Origin: Bradyrhizobium manausense
GTDB lineage: Bacteria; Pseudomonadota; Alphaproteobacteria; Rhizobiales; Xanthobacteraceae
Reading direction: 5' to 3'
Assembly: GCF_018130615.1 (NCBI RefSeq)
Contig: NZ_JAFCKB010000006.1
Span: 248,001 to 312,000 of the forward strand
Length of the DNA stretch: 64,000 bases
This document shows, piece by piece, positions 24,010-32,568 of the stretch. The stretch's first letter is position 1; every line of letters begins with the position of its first letter. The position numbers and the translations under genes are program-made. Below the pieces are notes generated by a model that saw nothing but the letters and a program-made list of their open reading frames with translations, did not search any database and was not told the DNA's origin.

Positions 24010-24783
24010 ATGAGCAATTTCAATCAGGAAAGCGTTTTGAGCGTCCACCACTGGACCGACACGCTGTTCTCCTTCAAGACCACCCGCAGCCCGACCTTCC
24101 GTTTCCGCAATGGCGAATTCACCATGATCGGGCTCAAGGTCGGCGAGAAGCCGCTGCTGCGCGCCTACAGCGTCGCCAGCGCCAACTACGAGGACACCCT
24201 CGAATTCTTCTCGATCAAGGTGCCGGATGGACCGCTGACTTCGCGGCTCCAGCATCTGAAGCAAGGCGACGAGATCATCGTCAGCCGCAAAGCCACGGGC
24301 ACGCTTGTCATCGACAATCTGGAAGAGGGGCGTAACCTCTATCTGATCGGTACCGGCACGGGCCTTGCTCCGTTTCTGAGCGTGATCAAGGACCCCGAGA
24401 CGTATGAGCGGTTCGAGAAGGTCGTGCTGCTGCATGGCTGCCGGCACGTGAAGGAGCTCGCCTATGGCGAGATGATCACCGAGCACCTGCCGAAGGACGA
24501 GCTGATCGGCGAGTACATCCGCGAGCAGCTGATCTACTACCCGACCGTGACGCGCGATCCCTTCCGCAACCGCGGCCGCATCACCGACCTCATCACTTCA
24601 GGCAAGCTGTTTGCCGATATCGGCCTGCCGGCGCTGGAAGCGGCCCACGACCGAGTCATGATCTGCGGCAGCCCGGCGCTGGTGGCGGATACCCGGCTGC
24701 TCCTGGGCGAGCGCGGTTTCGTGGAAGGTAACCACGGCGAGCCCGCCCAGTTCGTGGTCGAAAAGGCCTTTGCCGAGCGCTAA
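24010..24783 (+). CDS. fpr: Ferredoxin-NADP(+) reductase
   Basis: A 257-aa bacterial-type Fpr, a cytoplasmic FAD enzyme moving electrons between NADPH and ferredoxin or flavodoxin. FAD motif RAYSVASANYEDTLEFFS near residues 55-72 (RxYS) and GPLTSRLQHLKQGDEI, NADP part LIGTGTGLAPFLSVI at about 118-132, MICGSPALV near 218, and a short C-terminal VEKAFAER. Many alphaproteobacteria have a housekeeping copy involved in redox defence. Divergence from enamidase with a shared operator suggests that this one recharges the ferredoxin used by Hnr. GGAAGGTGAG precedes the ATG. Confidence 0.87.
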   Translation: MSNFNQESVLSVHHWTDTLFSFKTTRSPTFRFRNGEFTMIGLKVGEKPLLRAYSVASANYEDTLEFFSIKVPDGPLTSRLQHLKQGDEIIVSRKATGTLVIDNLEEGRNLYLIGTGTGLAPFLSVIKDPETYERFEKVVLLHGCRHVKELAYGEMITEHLPKDELIGEYIREQLIYYPTVTRDPFRNRGRITDLITSGKLFADIGLPALEAAHDRVMICGSPALVADTRLLLGERGFVEGNHGEPAQFVVEKAFAER

Positions 24784-24798
24784 GCGGGCTCTTTTTTT
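24739..24798 (+). terminator. Possible intrinsic terminator at the end of the ferredoxin reductase gene
   Basis: GAGCCCGC (24739-24746) pairs perfectly with GCGGGCTC (24784-24791), followed directly by seven T (24792-24798). The 37-base loop is long for an intrinsic terminator and includes the stop codon, so the stem would form only after the ribosome has passed. The T-run and its position favour a terminator. Confidence 0.45.
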
Positions 24799-24847
24799 GG
24801 GCATGATCTATTCGGAAAACCGCTTCACACTTTTCCAGATCATGCCC
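24799..24847. repeat. Intergenic palindrome (GGGCATGATCT family)
   Basis: Perfect outer arms GGGCATGATCT / AGATCATGCCC enclosing GGAAAA / TTTTCC around a CCGCTTCACAC loop. This is a familiar intergenic element of Bradyrhizobium and Rhodopseudomonas, usually written GCATGATC-TTTTCGGAAAAC. It follows the T-run after the ferredoxin reductase gene. Confidence 0.82.
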
Positions 24848-24943
24848 ATCTCGCAATAAGACCGCATTTTCGCCGCGGTGGGGGCGTTGCCGGGCCGATT
24901 CGGCGCTTGATACACTGTGGGAACGAATCAGCGGAGTTCCCAC

Positions 24944-25270
24944 ATGGTTGCGGACAGCGACAGCAACATCGCCTGGCACCGGGTTCAGTTGAAGAAGAAT
25001 CGCGCCGAGTTGAAGGCGCTCGAGACCGCGCGCTTCACGATGGGCGAGATCGCGTCCTCGAAACGCGACGGCCAGACCCAGAAGACGATCGCGGAGCTCA
25101 AGCGCAAGATTGCGCAGTCCGAGCGCGCCATTGCCGACCACGACAAGCGCACGCGCCGTCCGCTCGGCACCGACCTGCAGAGCCTCAGCAATGGCAGCTG
25201 GAGCCATTGGGACGCCTATACCAACCAGCAGCAGCGCAAGGCCGGGCCGCGCACGCCTGGACGAGGTTAG
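24944..25270 (+). CDS. Hypothetical coiled-coil protein (108 aa)
   Basis: A 108-aa hydrophilic protein. Residues about 10-75 form a likely antiparallel or extended coiled coil (KKNRAELKALETARFTMGE, then TIAELKRKIAQSERAIADHD), followed by a polar tail with SWSHWDAYTNQQQ. No signal peptide. The start MVADSDSN was taken over an upstream in-frame ATG because the heptad pattern begins soon after. Family not recognised; no operon partner is evident. Confidence 0.6.
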   Translation: MVADSDSNIAWHRVQLKKNRAELKALETARFTMGEIASSKRDGQTQKTIAELKRKIAQSERAIADHDKRTRRPLGTDLQSLSNGSWSHWDAYTNQQQRKAGPRTPGRG

Positions 25271-25361
25271 TTCCGCTGCGCGCGAAGGCTGGTTCCAGCC
25301 CTTGCGCCGGTGGCCTCGCTCACCATCTCGTTGAGGCGCCACCAACCACTCCGGTGATCAC

Positions 25362-26621
25362 ATGGCACCGCGCCTCGATTTCACGAGCGAGGCCTTCTTT
25401 CGCGATCCACCCAAGGCCATCGCGGCTCTGCGAGCGTCCGGCCCCGTGGTCGCGACGCGATTTCCGCTCGTCGGCGACGTCTGGATCACCACGACCCACG
25501 ACGCCACCGCGCAGGTGCTGAAGGACAGCACGATCTTCACGCTGCGCAAGGAAGACGGCGACGTTGCCGGGCTGCGCTGGTGGATGCCGAGGCTGATCAG
25601 GACCATCGCCAACAACATGCTGACGATGGACGAGCCGGATCACACCAGGCTGCGCAGCATCGTGGACGAGGCCTTTCGCCGCCGGGCCATCGTTGCGATG
25701 GAGCCGCGCATCCGTGCCATCGCGGACGGTCTGGCCGATGAGCTGTTTGCAAAGGGCAGCCCGGCCGATCTCGTTCAGAGCTATGCGCGTATCCTGCCGC
25801 TGTCGGTGATCTCGGAGCTACTCGGTCTGCCCGTGGCCGATCGCCCGCGCTTCATCGCCTGGGCCAATGCGATGTCGTCCCTGACGGACGTCGTCAGCTT
25901 CTTTCGTCTGCTGTTCGCATTCCGCAAAATGCGAAGCTATCTCCAAGAGCAGTTGCAAGTCGCGCGCGAACGGGGCGGTGAGGGTCTGATTGCAGAGCTG
26001 GTCCAGGTCGAACGCGAGGGCGGCGAGATCACGCCGGACGAAATGGTCTCGATGGTGTTCCTGCTGCTCGCGGCGGGCTCGGAGACCACGACCCATCTCA
26101 TCAGCGGCTCGGTTTACGAGCTGCTCAGGAATCCGGACTTGCGTGACTGGCTGGAAGAGGACTGGAGCCGCACCTCGCTCGCCGTCGAGGAATTCTTGCG
26201 TTTCGTCTCGCCGGTACAGTTTTCAAAACCGCGTTATGTGCGGCGGGATGTCGAGCTCGATGGCGTGCGGCTGAAGAAAGGCGACCGCGTCATGGTCATG
26301 CTCGCCGCTGCAAATATGGATCCTGCGGTGCACGACCAACCCGAGCGGCTCGATCTCGAACGAAAGCCCAATCGTCATATGTCCTTCGGCACGGGAATCC
26401 ATTTCTGCCTCGGACATCAGCTCGCGCGCATTGAGGCGATGTGCGCGCTCCGGGCTCTGTTCACGCGATGGCCGCGGCTCGGCCTTGCCGTCGAGTCCTC
26501 GCAGATTCATTGGCGCAAGCGGCCGGGGATCCGCATGATTGCGAAACTGCCAGTGATTGCCGATGCCGGTGAGGGGCGTCAGCCAAGTGCGGCGGATGTG
26601 CCGCAGCGGATGGCAAGCTGA
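25362..26621 (+). CDS. Cytochrome P450
   Basis: A 419-aa soluble bacterial P450 monooxygenase. The I-helix oxygen-binding motif AGSETTTH is at residues 238-245, the K-helix ExxR at E277-R280 (EEFLR), and the haem-ligand signature FGTGIHFCLG at 342-351 with Cys349 as thiolate. Such enzymes hydroxylate small hydrophobic molecules using electrons from a ferredoxin and its reductase. The only electron-transfer gene nearby is the ferredoxin reductase at 24.0 kb; no ferredoxin is adjacent. The substrate is unknown. The start ATG lacks a strong Shine-Dalgarno. Confidence 0.9.
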   Translation: MAPRLDFTSEAFFRDPPKAIAALRASGPVVATRFPLVGDVWITTTHDATAQVLKDSTIFTLRKEDGDVAGLRWWMPRLIRTIANNMLTMDEPDHTRLRSIVDEAFRRRAIVAMEPRIRAIADGLADELFAKGSPADLVQSYARILPLSVISELLGLPVADRPRFIAWANAMSSLTDVVSFFRLLFAFRKMRSYLQEQLQVARERGGEGLIAELVQVEREGGEITPDEMVSMVFLLLAAGSETTTHLISGSVYELLRNPDLRDWLEEDWSRTSLAVEEFLRFVSPVQFSKPRYVRRDVELDGVRLKKGDRVMVMLAAANMDPAVHDQPERLDLERKPNRHMSFGTGIHFCLGHQLARIEAMCALRALFTRWPRLGLAVESSQIHWRKRPGIRMIAKLPVIADAGEGRQPSAADVPQRMAS

Positions 26622-26714
26622 GGGAACAACGATCATCGTTCTCGCGTGCAACCGCGAAACAAACCCGGTGGCACGCGCGTTGGCAAATTGCTGACAACGA
26701 TGATGGAGCAATTC

Positions 26715-26951
26715 ATGCCCCACGGAGGCAAGACGCATATCGGTTCAGGCGCGCACGGCAAGGGCGCGGGCAACGGAGCGCTGACGGACATTCCCAAGGG
26801 CAAGATCGGCGACAATATGATCCTGTCGAACCGCGACAAGGCGCAGCACTCCGACATTCGCGGTATGGACAGCAAATTCATCCAGACCGAACAATATCAG
26901 GATCATTCGGCCAATCGGTTCATCGACGACGAGGAGGAGGCCGAAGATTAG
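26715..26951 (+). CDS. Hypothetical Gly/Asp-rich small protein (78 aa)
   Basis: A 78-aa hydrophilic protein, MPHGGKTHIGSGAHGKGAGN at the start and an acidic DDEEEAED end, with no membrane segment. The composition suggests an unstructured or stress-related protein. Two ATGs 12-15 bases upstream are in frame, but GGAG at 26706-26709 favours MPHGG. I have seen similar short proteins in Bradyrhizobium annotations without a function. The convergent DUF763 gene ends six bases later. Confidence 0.6.
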   Translation: MPHGGKTHIGSGAHGKGAGNGALTDIPKGKIGDNMILSNRDKAQHSDIRGMDSKFIQTEQYQDHSANRFIDDEEEAED

Positions 26952-26957
26952 GCGCGC

Positions 26958-28211
26958 TCAGGAGCCAGTCGCTTTCTTTGTCGCAACGAGATCGCGCTCC
27001 CAGCCGAACACGGAGCGGCCATCGAGGTCCGGTGATGCGGCGCGCTCGCCTGCAATGAACGATTCCAACGATGGCCCGCTTGCGGTTCGTTCCAGCCGCC
27101 GTGCCTGATCGTCAAGGCGTTTGATCGCCTGCATCTCTTCCTCGCGACCGAGCTTTGCATTCTGGATTGCGCCCTTCAGGACGCGGATGGTCTCGTCATA
27201 GACCTTGATCGGAACGGGATAGGGATGCCGGTCCTTGCCGCCATGGGCGAGCGAGAAGCGCGCGGGGTCCTTGAAGCGATAGGGCGCGCCGTGCACGACC
27301 TCGGCCACCATCGCCAGCGAGCGCACGGTGCGCGCGCCGACGCCGGGCGTCAGCAGCAGCTCCGGAAAATCGACCGGGCCGCGCTCGGCTGCGGCGGCGA
27401 GGGTGCCGTGCAAGCGGCGTGCGAACACGTCCTTCGGCCGGACATCATGATGCGCGGGCATGATCAGGTGCGGCAGCATCGCCTGTGCAGGCTCGGTCGT
27501 TGTGCCGGTGAGCCGTTCGAATTCTGTGAGGATGCGATCGGGGCCGAGGTCAGAGAGAAGCTCAAGCTGCGCGCTGCGGGAGATCTCGGCGCGATGGTCG
27601 GTGAGGTTGACGATCTCGCCTTGCTGCGGTCCGTCGATCGCGCTGTGGGGCGCCTCGATAAAACTCTTAAGCGCTTCCGAATGCCAGTGATAGCGGCGGG
27701 CCTGCCGCTTGTCGCCGTTCATTCCCTGCTGCACCACCGTCCACTTGCCGTCTGCGGTGACGAAGAAACCGTGCAGATAGAGGTCGAAGCCGTCCTGGAC
27801 TGCGGCGCTGTCGACCTTCGCCACCAGGCGGCTGGCGCGGGTAAGCTTCGCGCCGTCGAAGCCGACGCGGTCACCGAGTTGCAGCAGCTCGTCCGGCGTC
27901 TTGCGCGAATGCTGGCCGCGACCGCCGCAGACATAGATGCCGAGCTCATCCTGGAGCGGCCCGAGCCCGCGCTTCAGCGCGCCGATCACGGACGTGGTGA
28001 TCCCCGAGGAGTGCCAGTCCATCCCCATGACGGCGCCGAACGACTGGAACCAGAATGGATGCGACAGCCGCTGCAGGAATGCATCGCGCCCGTAATGATG
28101 CACCACCGCCTGCGTCACGATTGCGCCCAGCGAAGCCATGCGGCTCGCCAGCCACGCCGGAACCCGTCCGGTGTGAAGTGGAAGATCGGCGCTGCTGGTT
28201 CGTCTGGTCAT
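26958..28211 (-). CDS. DUF763 family protein
   Basis: A 417-aa member of DUF763, typical length. Recognisable parts: TGRVPAWLASRMASLGAIV at the N-terminus, HPFWFQSFGAVMGMDWHSSGITTSV around residues 48-72, a VDSAAVQDGFDLYLHGFFVT stretch in the middle, and LLLTPGVGARTVRSLAMVAEV near 280-300, the last resembling a helix-hairpin-helix DNA-binding motif. The family is found in archaea and bacteria and has no established biochemistry. Start MTRRTSSADLP was chosen over a longer in-frame start whose extra sequence does not match. Confidence 0.82.
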   Translation of the reverse strand: MTRRTSSADLPLHTGRVPAWLASRMASLGAIVTQAVVHHYGRDAFLQRLSHPFWFQSFGAVMGMDWHSSGITTSVIGALKRGLGPLQDELGIYVCGGRGQHSRKTPDELLQLGDRVGFDGAKLTRASRLVAKVDSAAVQDGFDLYLHGFFVTADGKWTVVQQGMNGDKRQARRYHWHSEALKSFIEAPHSAIDGPQQGEIVNLTDHRAEISRSAQLELLSDLGPDRILTEFERLTGTTTEPAQAMLPHLIMPAHHDVRPKDVFARRLHGTLAAAAERGPVDFPELLLTPGVGARTVRSLAMVAEVVHGAPYRFKDPARFSLAHGGKDRHPYPVPIKVYDETIRVLKGAIQNAKLGREEEMQAIKRLDDQARRLERTASGPSLESFIAGERAASPDLDGRSVFGWERDLVATKKATGS

Positions 28212-28335
28212 CGTACGCCAAATTAGCGCAATTCGGCACGGTTGCACCAGGGGAATGCTGCGTTGCACTGCGCGGGAGGAGCGAAGCGCGCTGGAACGCG
28301 TTGGCGCAGCAGCGAATGCAATTCCGGGGACGTGA

Positions 28336-29481
28336 ATGAATTGGCAGGTCGTCATGGCCGACATCGACAAGATGTTCGGGTGGATCCCATCTTGGTTCAT
28401 CGGTCTCGGCCTCGTTGCCGGGGCGATGCTGCTTGCGCTGTCATTCTACCGGCTCGCCGTCTGGCTATTGACCCGCACCTTCGGAACCCGTCTTCCGCTC
28501 CTGAGCGTGTTCATCGAGCGCACGTCCGGACCGGCCCAGTTGGCGCTATGTCTTGCCGCCGTCGCGCTGGTGTTGCCGCTCGCGCCGCTGAATGATGCCT
28601 TTCGCACGCCGCTCACGAGCCTGTTCGTCGTCGCCTTCATCGCGCTGATCGGCTGGATCTCGATCCGGATCGTCGACATGAGTGCGGCGCGCTATTTGCA
28701 GAACTTTCGCGATGTCACCGAGAATTTTGTCGCGCGCAAGCACGTCACCCAGGTCCGCGTTTTCAAACGCGTGACTGACATCATCATCGTCATCATCACG
28801 GTGTCGACCGCGCTGATGACGTTCGATTCGGTCAGGCAATACGGCGTCAGCCTGTTCGCTTCCGCTGGTGCCGCCGGTATCATCGTCGGTCTGGCCGCGC
28901 GACCGCTGCTCAGCAATCTGATCGCCGGCCTGCAGATCGCAATCACGCAGCCGATCCGGATCGAGGATGCGGTCATCATCGAAAACGAGTGGGGTTGGGT
29001 GGAGGATATCGCCGCGACCTATGTCGTCATCCGGCTGTGGGACTGGCGCCGCATGGTCGTGCCGCTGTCCTACTTCATCGAAAAGCCGTTCCAGAACTGG
29101 ACCCGTGACACCGCGTCCCTGATCGGTGTGATCGCGCTCCATGTCGACTACCGCGCCGACGTGCCTCGCATCCGGCGCTGGCTCGAAGGCGCGGTGAAGG
29201 AGTCGAAGCTCTGGGACGGCGCGGTGGTCAATCTCCAGGTGATCGACGCGGATTCACGCACCATCGAATTGCGCGCGCTGGTCAGCGCGCGCAATGCGCC
29301 GCAATCCTGGGATCTGCGCTGCGAAATGCGGGAGAGGCTGATCGCCTTCATCCGCGACGAGATGCCGGAGGCCCTGCCGCGCGAGCGCGCGATCCTGATT
29401 CCATCAGGAGGAGACGACCACATCGAATTCACGCAACGCTCCGCCGCGCCGGAGCGGATGCGAGCGAGCGCGCACAATTGA
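28336..29481 (+). CDS. Small-conductance mechanosensitive channel (MscS family)
   Basis: A 381-aa inner-membrane channel that opens under membrane tension to release solutes. Membrane segments at about 18-40, 65-85, 90-110 and 150-165 precede the pore-lining helix and beta domain, seen in SAGAAGIIVGLAARPLLSNLIAGLQIAITQPIRIEDAVII around residues 175-215. The cytoplasmic alpha/beta vestibule follows (VPLSYFIEKPFQNWTR). Longer than E. coli MscS by an N-terminal pair of helices. The gene stands alone. Confidence 0.88.
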   Translation: MNWQVVMADIDKMFGWIPSWFIGLGLVAGAMLLALSFYRLAVWLLTRTFGTRLPLLSVFIERTSGPAQLALCLAAVALVLPLAPLNDAFRTPLTSLFVVAFIALIGWISIRIVDMSAARYLQNFRDVTENFVARKHVTQVRVFKRVTDIIIVIITVSTALMTFDSVRQYGVSLFASAGAAGIIVGLAARPLLSNLIAGLQIAITQPIRIEDAVIIENEWGWVEDIAATYVVIRLWDWRRMVVPLSYFIEKPFQNWTRDTASLIGVIALHVDYRADVPRIRRWLEGAVKESKLWDGAVVNLQVIDADSRTIELRALVSARNAPQSWDLRCEMRERLIAFIRDEMPEALPRERAILIPSGGDDHIEFTQRSAAPERMRASAHN

Positions 29482-29493
29482 CTGCCGATGCGA

Positions 29494-30417
29494 TCAGGCT
29501 GCGCGCGCGATGGAGGTGTCGGCCCGCCGGTCAGCGCGCGATCGTGGCTTACGCAGCTTGCGCCGTGCCCAGATCAGGAGGCCGGTCGACAGCAACGTCA
29601 TGAGCGCGATCGAAATCAAGACATTGAGGGACGAGGCGATCGTTGCCGACCAGTTTCCCTCATGGATCAGCCGCGGCCAGTTGCGCGGCAATGGCGTGAC
29701 GCCGGATGCGTTGACCGCGTAGGCGCGCAACTCTCCATCCTCGTAGAGCCGCGCCACGATGCGGCCGCCGCGCGTGCCGATCGAGATCACGTGCGAGAGG
29801 TCGTGGGAAGACGCGACCAAGCGAATCGCGTCGGGCAGCGGGAGCGGCCGGCCGTCGCCTGCGGGGGCAGAAGCACTTTGAAATGTCAGGCCAAAGGCCA
29901 TGCAAAGGCCGGTGAGCGGGCTCAGGAGGATCAGTGGCAGCGTGAACCACGCGGTCCCCTTGTGCCATCCGGACAGCGAGTTGCGTAGTCGTGGCAGTCC
30001 CATGAAGATGCCAAGCACCATGAGAACGATCATGGTGATGGTGGAACTCGTCACGAGCCAAGCCTGGCCGAGCAGCCGCTCGTGCGTCATGCGCGCCCAG
30101 AGGAAGAGATCGGAGAGGCCAGCCCCGGTGGCAACGGTTTCGCCGGTGGCGAGGTCGATCACCGGGGCGCCAGAATCTTGCAACGCGACGCGCTGCGCAC
30201 TTGCATTGATCGCCAGGCCGCGCGCCTTGCCTTCCGGATCATACCGCTTCACCAACTCGGCGACGCGCGCGGCGTCGATCGGTGGTCCGCCGAGACCGCT
30301 GACCTGTGCCATCGGCTCGAATGAAAGGATGAAACCGGTTGCGATGATCGCGAGCAAGGGAAGTGCAAAGATCAGCGTGATCCAGCGGTGGAGGGTCAAC
30401 AATTGCGGCTTGCTCAT
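29494..30417 (-). CDS. PepSY domain membrane protein
   Basis: A 307-aa PepSY_TM-type protein. Membrane segments at residues about 13-34 (ITLIFALPLLAIIATGFIL), 125-145, 160-185 and 265-288 (VLISIALMTLLSTGLLIWA) bracket periplasmic PepSY-like stretches. The LHRWITLIF opening is typical. Such proteins sit with iron-siderophore uptake or reductase systems and may pass electrons or inhibit peptidases; no TonB receptor is adjacent here. The C-terminus is an Arg-rich cytoplasmic tail. Confidence 0.82.
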   Translation of the reverse strand: MSKPQLLTLHRWITLIFALPLLAIIATGFILSFEPMAQVSGLGGPPIDAARVAELVKRYDPEGKARGLAINASAQRVALQDSGAPVIDLATGETVATGAGLSDLFLWARMTHERLLGQAWLVTSSTITMIVLMVLGIFMGLPRLRNSLSGWHKGTAWFTLPLILLSPLTGLCMAFGLTFQSASAPAGDGRPLPLPDAIRLVASSHDLSHVISIGTRGGRIVARLYEDGELRAYAVNASGVTPLPRNWPRLIHEGNWSATIASSLNVLISIALMTLLSTGLLIWARRKLRKPRSRADRRADTSIARAA

Positions 30418-30659
30418 GCTCTGTCTCCGGCTTTGTGCCGCGTTGGTCGCTCAGCGCGGCGCCGAAAGCAAATGACGCTTTGTCCATGATGGTCGCGTTG
30501 ATCTGTAGCAAATGCAGTCAGGATCGGTAGCGACGAATGCTAATCGTTTGCAGGTTCAAGTGTCGTCTGCATTCGTGCAGCAGCCGCGTTTGCGCGCTCG
30601 ATGGCAGCTTCCGAGCGGCCGCCCGAAACCGTCTGCCGGAGCAGGCCACGTATTCCGAG

Positions 30660-31460
30660 CTACTCCCGTGTCGCCTTGCTCGCGCCGCGGAGGCCCGCCT
30701 GCTGCTGGATGGTGTCCAGCGCACCGGAGGATTGCTCCTCCGCCACGAAGCGGTTGAGCAAGGGAAGCGCGGCTTCGCGTCCCTTTGGGATTGCGATGGC
30801 CATGTGCTCCGTGCCCCAATTGCCGTCGAGGATCTTCGCGCCCGGCATCTGGTCGGACATCTCGAACAGCGTCGGCTTGTTGGTGGCGTAGAGATCAATC
30901 TCGCCGCGGCTGAACATGGCGATGGCGATCTTGACGTTTTCGGCAGGAACGATAGCCGCGTTCTTGAACTTTGCCGGCAGCGTCCGCTCGGAGGTCGAGC
31001 CCTTGGTGACGCCAATCCTCACGCCGGGTTTGTCGATATCTTCGACCTTGCCGATTGGTGAATTCGCCGGGACGAGATAGCCGAGCTCGATCGCCAGCAC
31101 GGGCTGGCTGAAGCTGACCTCGTTGGCGCGGGCCGGGGTCGCATTGGTTACGGTGAAGTCGACCTTGTCGTCGTGAATCGCAGTGACGATGTCGGCGACG
31201 CGCTGAAACCTGACATAGTCGATGCCGACGCCAAGCCGCTTTGCCAGCTCGTCGCCGAGATCGTAGGCGAGGCCGTGCGGCTTGCCGGCCGCATCCGCCA
31301 CCATCGAGGTCGGGCTGCCCGGATAGATGCCGACGCGCAAGGTGCCGCTCGGCGCGAGCAGCTTTGCTTCGCCATCGGCGCGCGCGGATCGGCCGACGGG
31401 GCCGATGATCGCAAAGGCGAGCAGGGCGGTGTACGCGAGACGTCCCGAAGAGGTCCTCAT
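30660..31460 (-). CDS. Amino-acid-type ABC periplasmic binding protein (orphan)
   Basis: A 266-aa type II binding protein of the polar amino acid family (SBP_bac_3). A signal peptide occupies about residues 1-29 (ALLAFAIIGPVGRSARA). The ligand-binding pattern shows LRVGIYPGSPTSMV, the GLAYDLGDELAKRLG motif and VDFTVTNATPARANEVSFS. No permease or ATPase gene lies beside it. It is 10 bases downstream of the TctC-type gene in the same direction, so the two form a transcription unit. Ligand unknown. Confidence 0.85.
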   Translation of the reverse strand: MRTSSGRLAYTALLAFAIIGPVGRSARADGEAKLLAPSGTLRVGIYPGSPTSMVADAAGKPHGLAYDLGDELAKRLGVGIDYVRFQRVADIVTAIHDDKVDFTVTNATPARANEVSFSQPVLAIELGYLVPANSPIGKVEDIDKPGVRIGVTKGSTSERTLPAKFKNAAIVPAENVKIAIAMFSRGEIDLYATNKPTLFEMSDQMPGAKILDGNWGTEHMAIAIPKGREAALPLLNRFVAEEQSSGALDTIQQQAGLRGASKATRE

Positions 31461-31470
31461 GTAAAAGATC

Positions 31471-32451
31471 TCACTGCGCGCGAATGTCGGCAGCCTTCAG
31501 CACGGGCTCCCATTTGGTAGCCTCGGCGTGCATGAAGGCGTCAAAATCCTTGGCGGAGGAACCGACGGGCGCTGCGCCGATCTTGCTGAGCGTCGAGAGC
31601 ACGTTTGAATCCTGCAGTGCAGCTTTCAGATCGGTTTCGAGTTTTGCTACGATGTCGGGCGGCATCTTTGCCGGGCCGAGCACGCCCCACCAGACCGAGA
31701 CGTCGTAGCCGGGGACACCAGACTCGGCGACGGTCGGTATATTCGGCAACGCCTTGGAGCGCTCCGCCGAGGTCACCGCAAGCGCGCGCACCGGGCCGCC
31801 TTCGAGCTGGCCAATGGCTTCCGCAAGCGGATTGATGCTGAGCGGGATTTCGCCGGCGATCACGGCGGTCAGTGCCGGGGCGCCCCCCTTGTAGGGGATT
31901 GCGACGATCTTGGTGCCGGACATGTACTTCAGGAGCTCGCCGGCAAGGTGCGCCGAGGTGCCGTTGCCGGACATGCCGTAAGAGAGCTTATCCGGTTCCT
32001 TTTTCGCCGCGGCCAGGAGATCGCCGAGCGTCTTGTAGGGACTGTCCTTGGCGACGACGATCGCGAGCGGCGAGGAGGCGACTTCGGTGATCGCGGTAAA
32101 ATCCTTGAACGTGTCGTAGGGCACGCTCGGATAGATGAACTGGTTCAGTGGGTGGCCGCTGGCGACCAGGATCAGCGTGTAGCCATCGGGTGCGGCCTGC
32201 GTCAGCGCCTGCGAGGCGACGATGCCGCCGGCACCAGGGCGATTGTCGATCACGGGCTGCTGGCCCCAGGTCTTGGCCAGCGCCTGGCCGAGCGTACGTG
32301 CGAGCACGTCGACTGCGCCGCCGGCCGCATAGGGTACGAGGATGTGGACCGGCTTGCTCGGATATGGGTCAGCGGCCTGCACGGCGCTGCCCGCGAGCAG
32401 GAGCCCGGCGCCTAGCATCAAAGCGCCGATCTTCGTGTTTAGACGCAGCAT
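31471..32451 (-). CDS. Bug/TctC family periplasmic binding protein
   Basis: A 326-aa tripartite tricarboxylate transporter receptor. Signal peptide 1-26 (GALMLGAGLLLAGSAVQA), then the family hallmarks YPSKPVHILVPYAAGGAVDVLAR, DNRPGAGGIVAS, the PDGYTLIL loop and LPNIPTVAESG near 230. Bug proteins bind carboxylates, often aromatic acids or their breakdown products. No TctA/TctB membrane genes follow, which is usual for orphan Bug proteins. It is divergent from the TetR gene; the operator at 32547 lies in their shared promoter region. Confidence 0.88.
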   Translation of the reverse strand: MLRLNTKIGALMLGAGLLLAGSAVQAADPYPSKPVHILVPYAAGGAVDVLARTLGQALAKTWGQQPVIDNRPGAGGIVASQALTQAAPDGYTLILVASGHPLNQFIYPSVPYDTFKDFTAITEVASSPLAIVVAKDSPYKTLGDLLAAAKKEPDKLSYGMSGNGTSAHLAGELLKYMSGTKIVAIPYKGGAPALTAVIAGEIPLSINPLAEAIGQLEGGPVRALAVTSAERSKALPNIPTVAESGVPGYDVSVWWGVLGPAKMPPDIVAKLETDLKAALQDSNVLSTLSKIGAAPVGSSAKDFDAFMHAEATKWEPVLKAADIRAQ

Positions 32452-32526
32452 TATTCAGCACTCCCTGGGGGCATTCGCGTCCGTGCGGAGGTCTTCCGAA
32501 CCGCTTCGGGACATTGCCCGTGGTTT

Positions 32527-32566
32527 TTGTTGACGAGACCTGATCTTTTGTACGATAGTACAAATC
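32527..32566 (+). promoter_or_regulatory. Promoter/operator of the TetR gene (same block as 8801-8840)
   Basis: Perfect arms TTTGTAC-GATA-GTACAAA at 32547-32564, ending 5 bases before the TetR ATG. TTGTTG (32527-32532) and TACGAT (32551-32556), 18 bases apart, form the likely promoter, making the transcript almost leaderless. The 40-base block differs from 8801-8840 at only five positions. Autoregulation by TetR is inferred. Confidence 0.72.
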
Positions 32567-32568
32567 AC

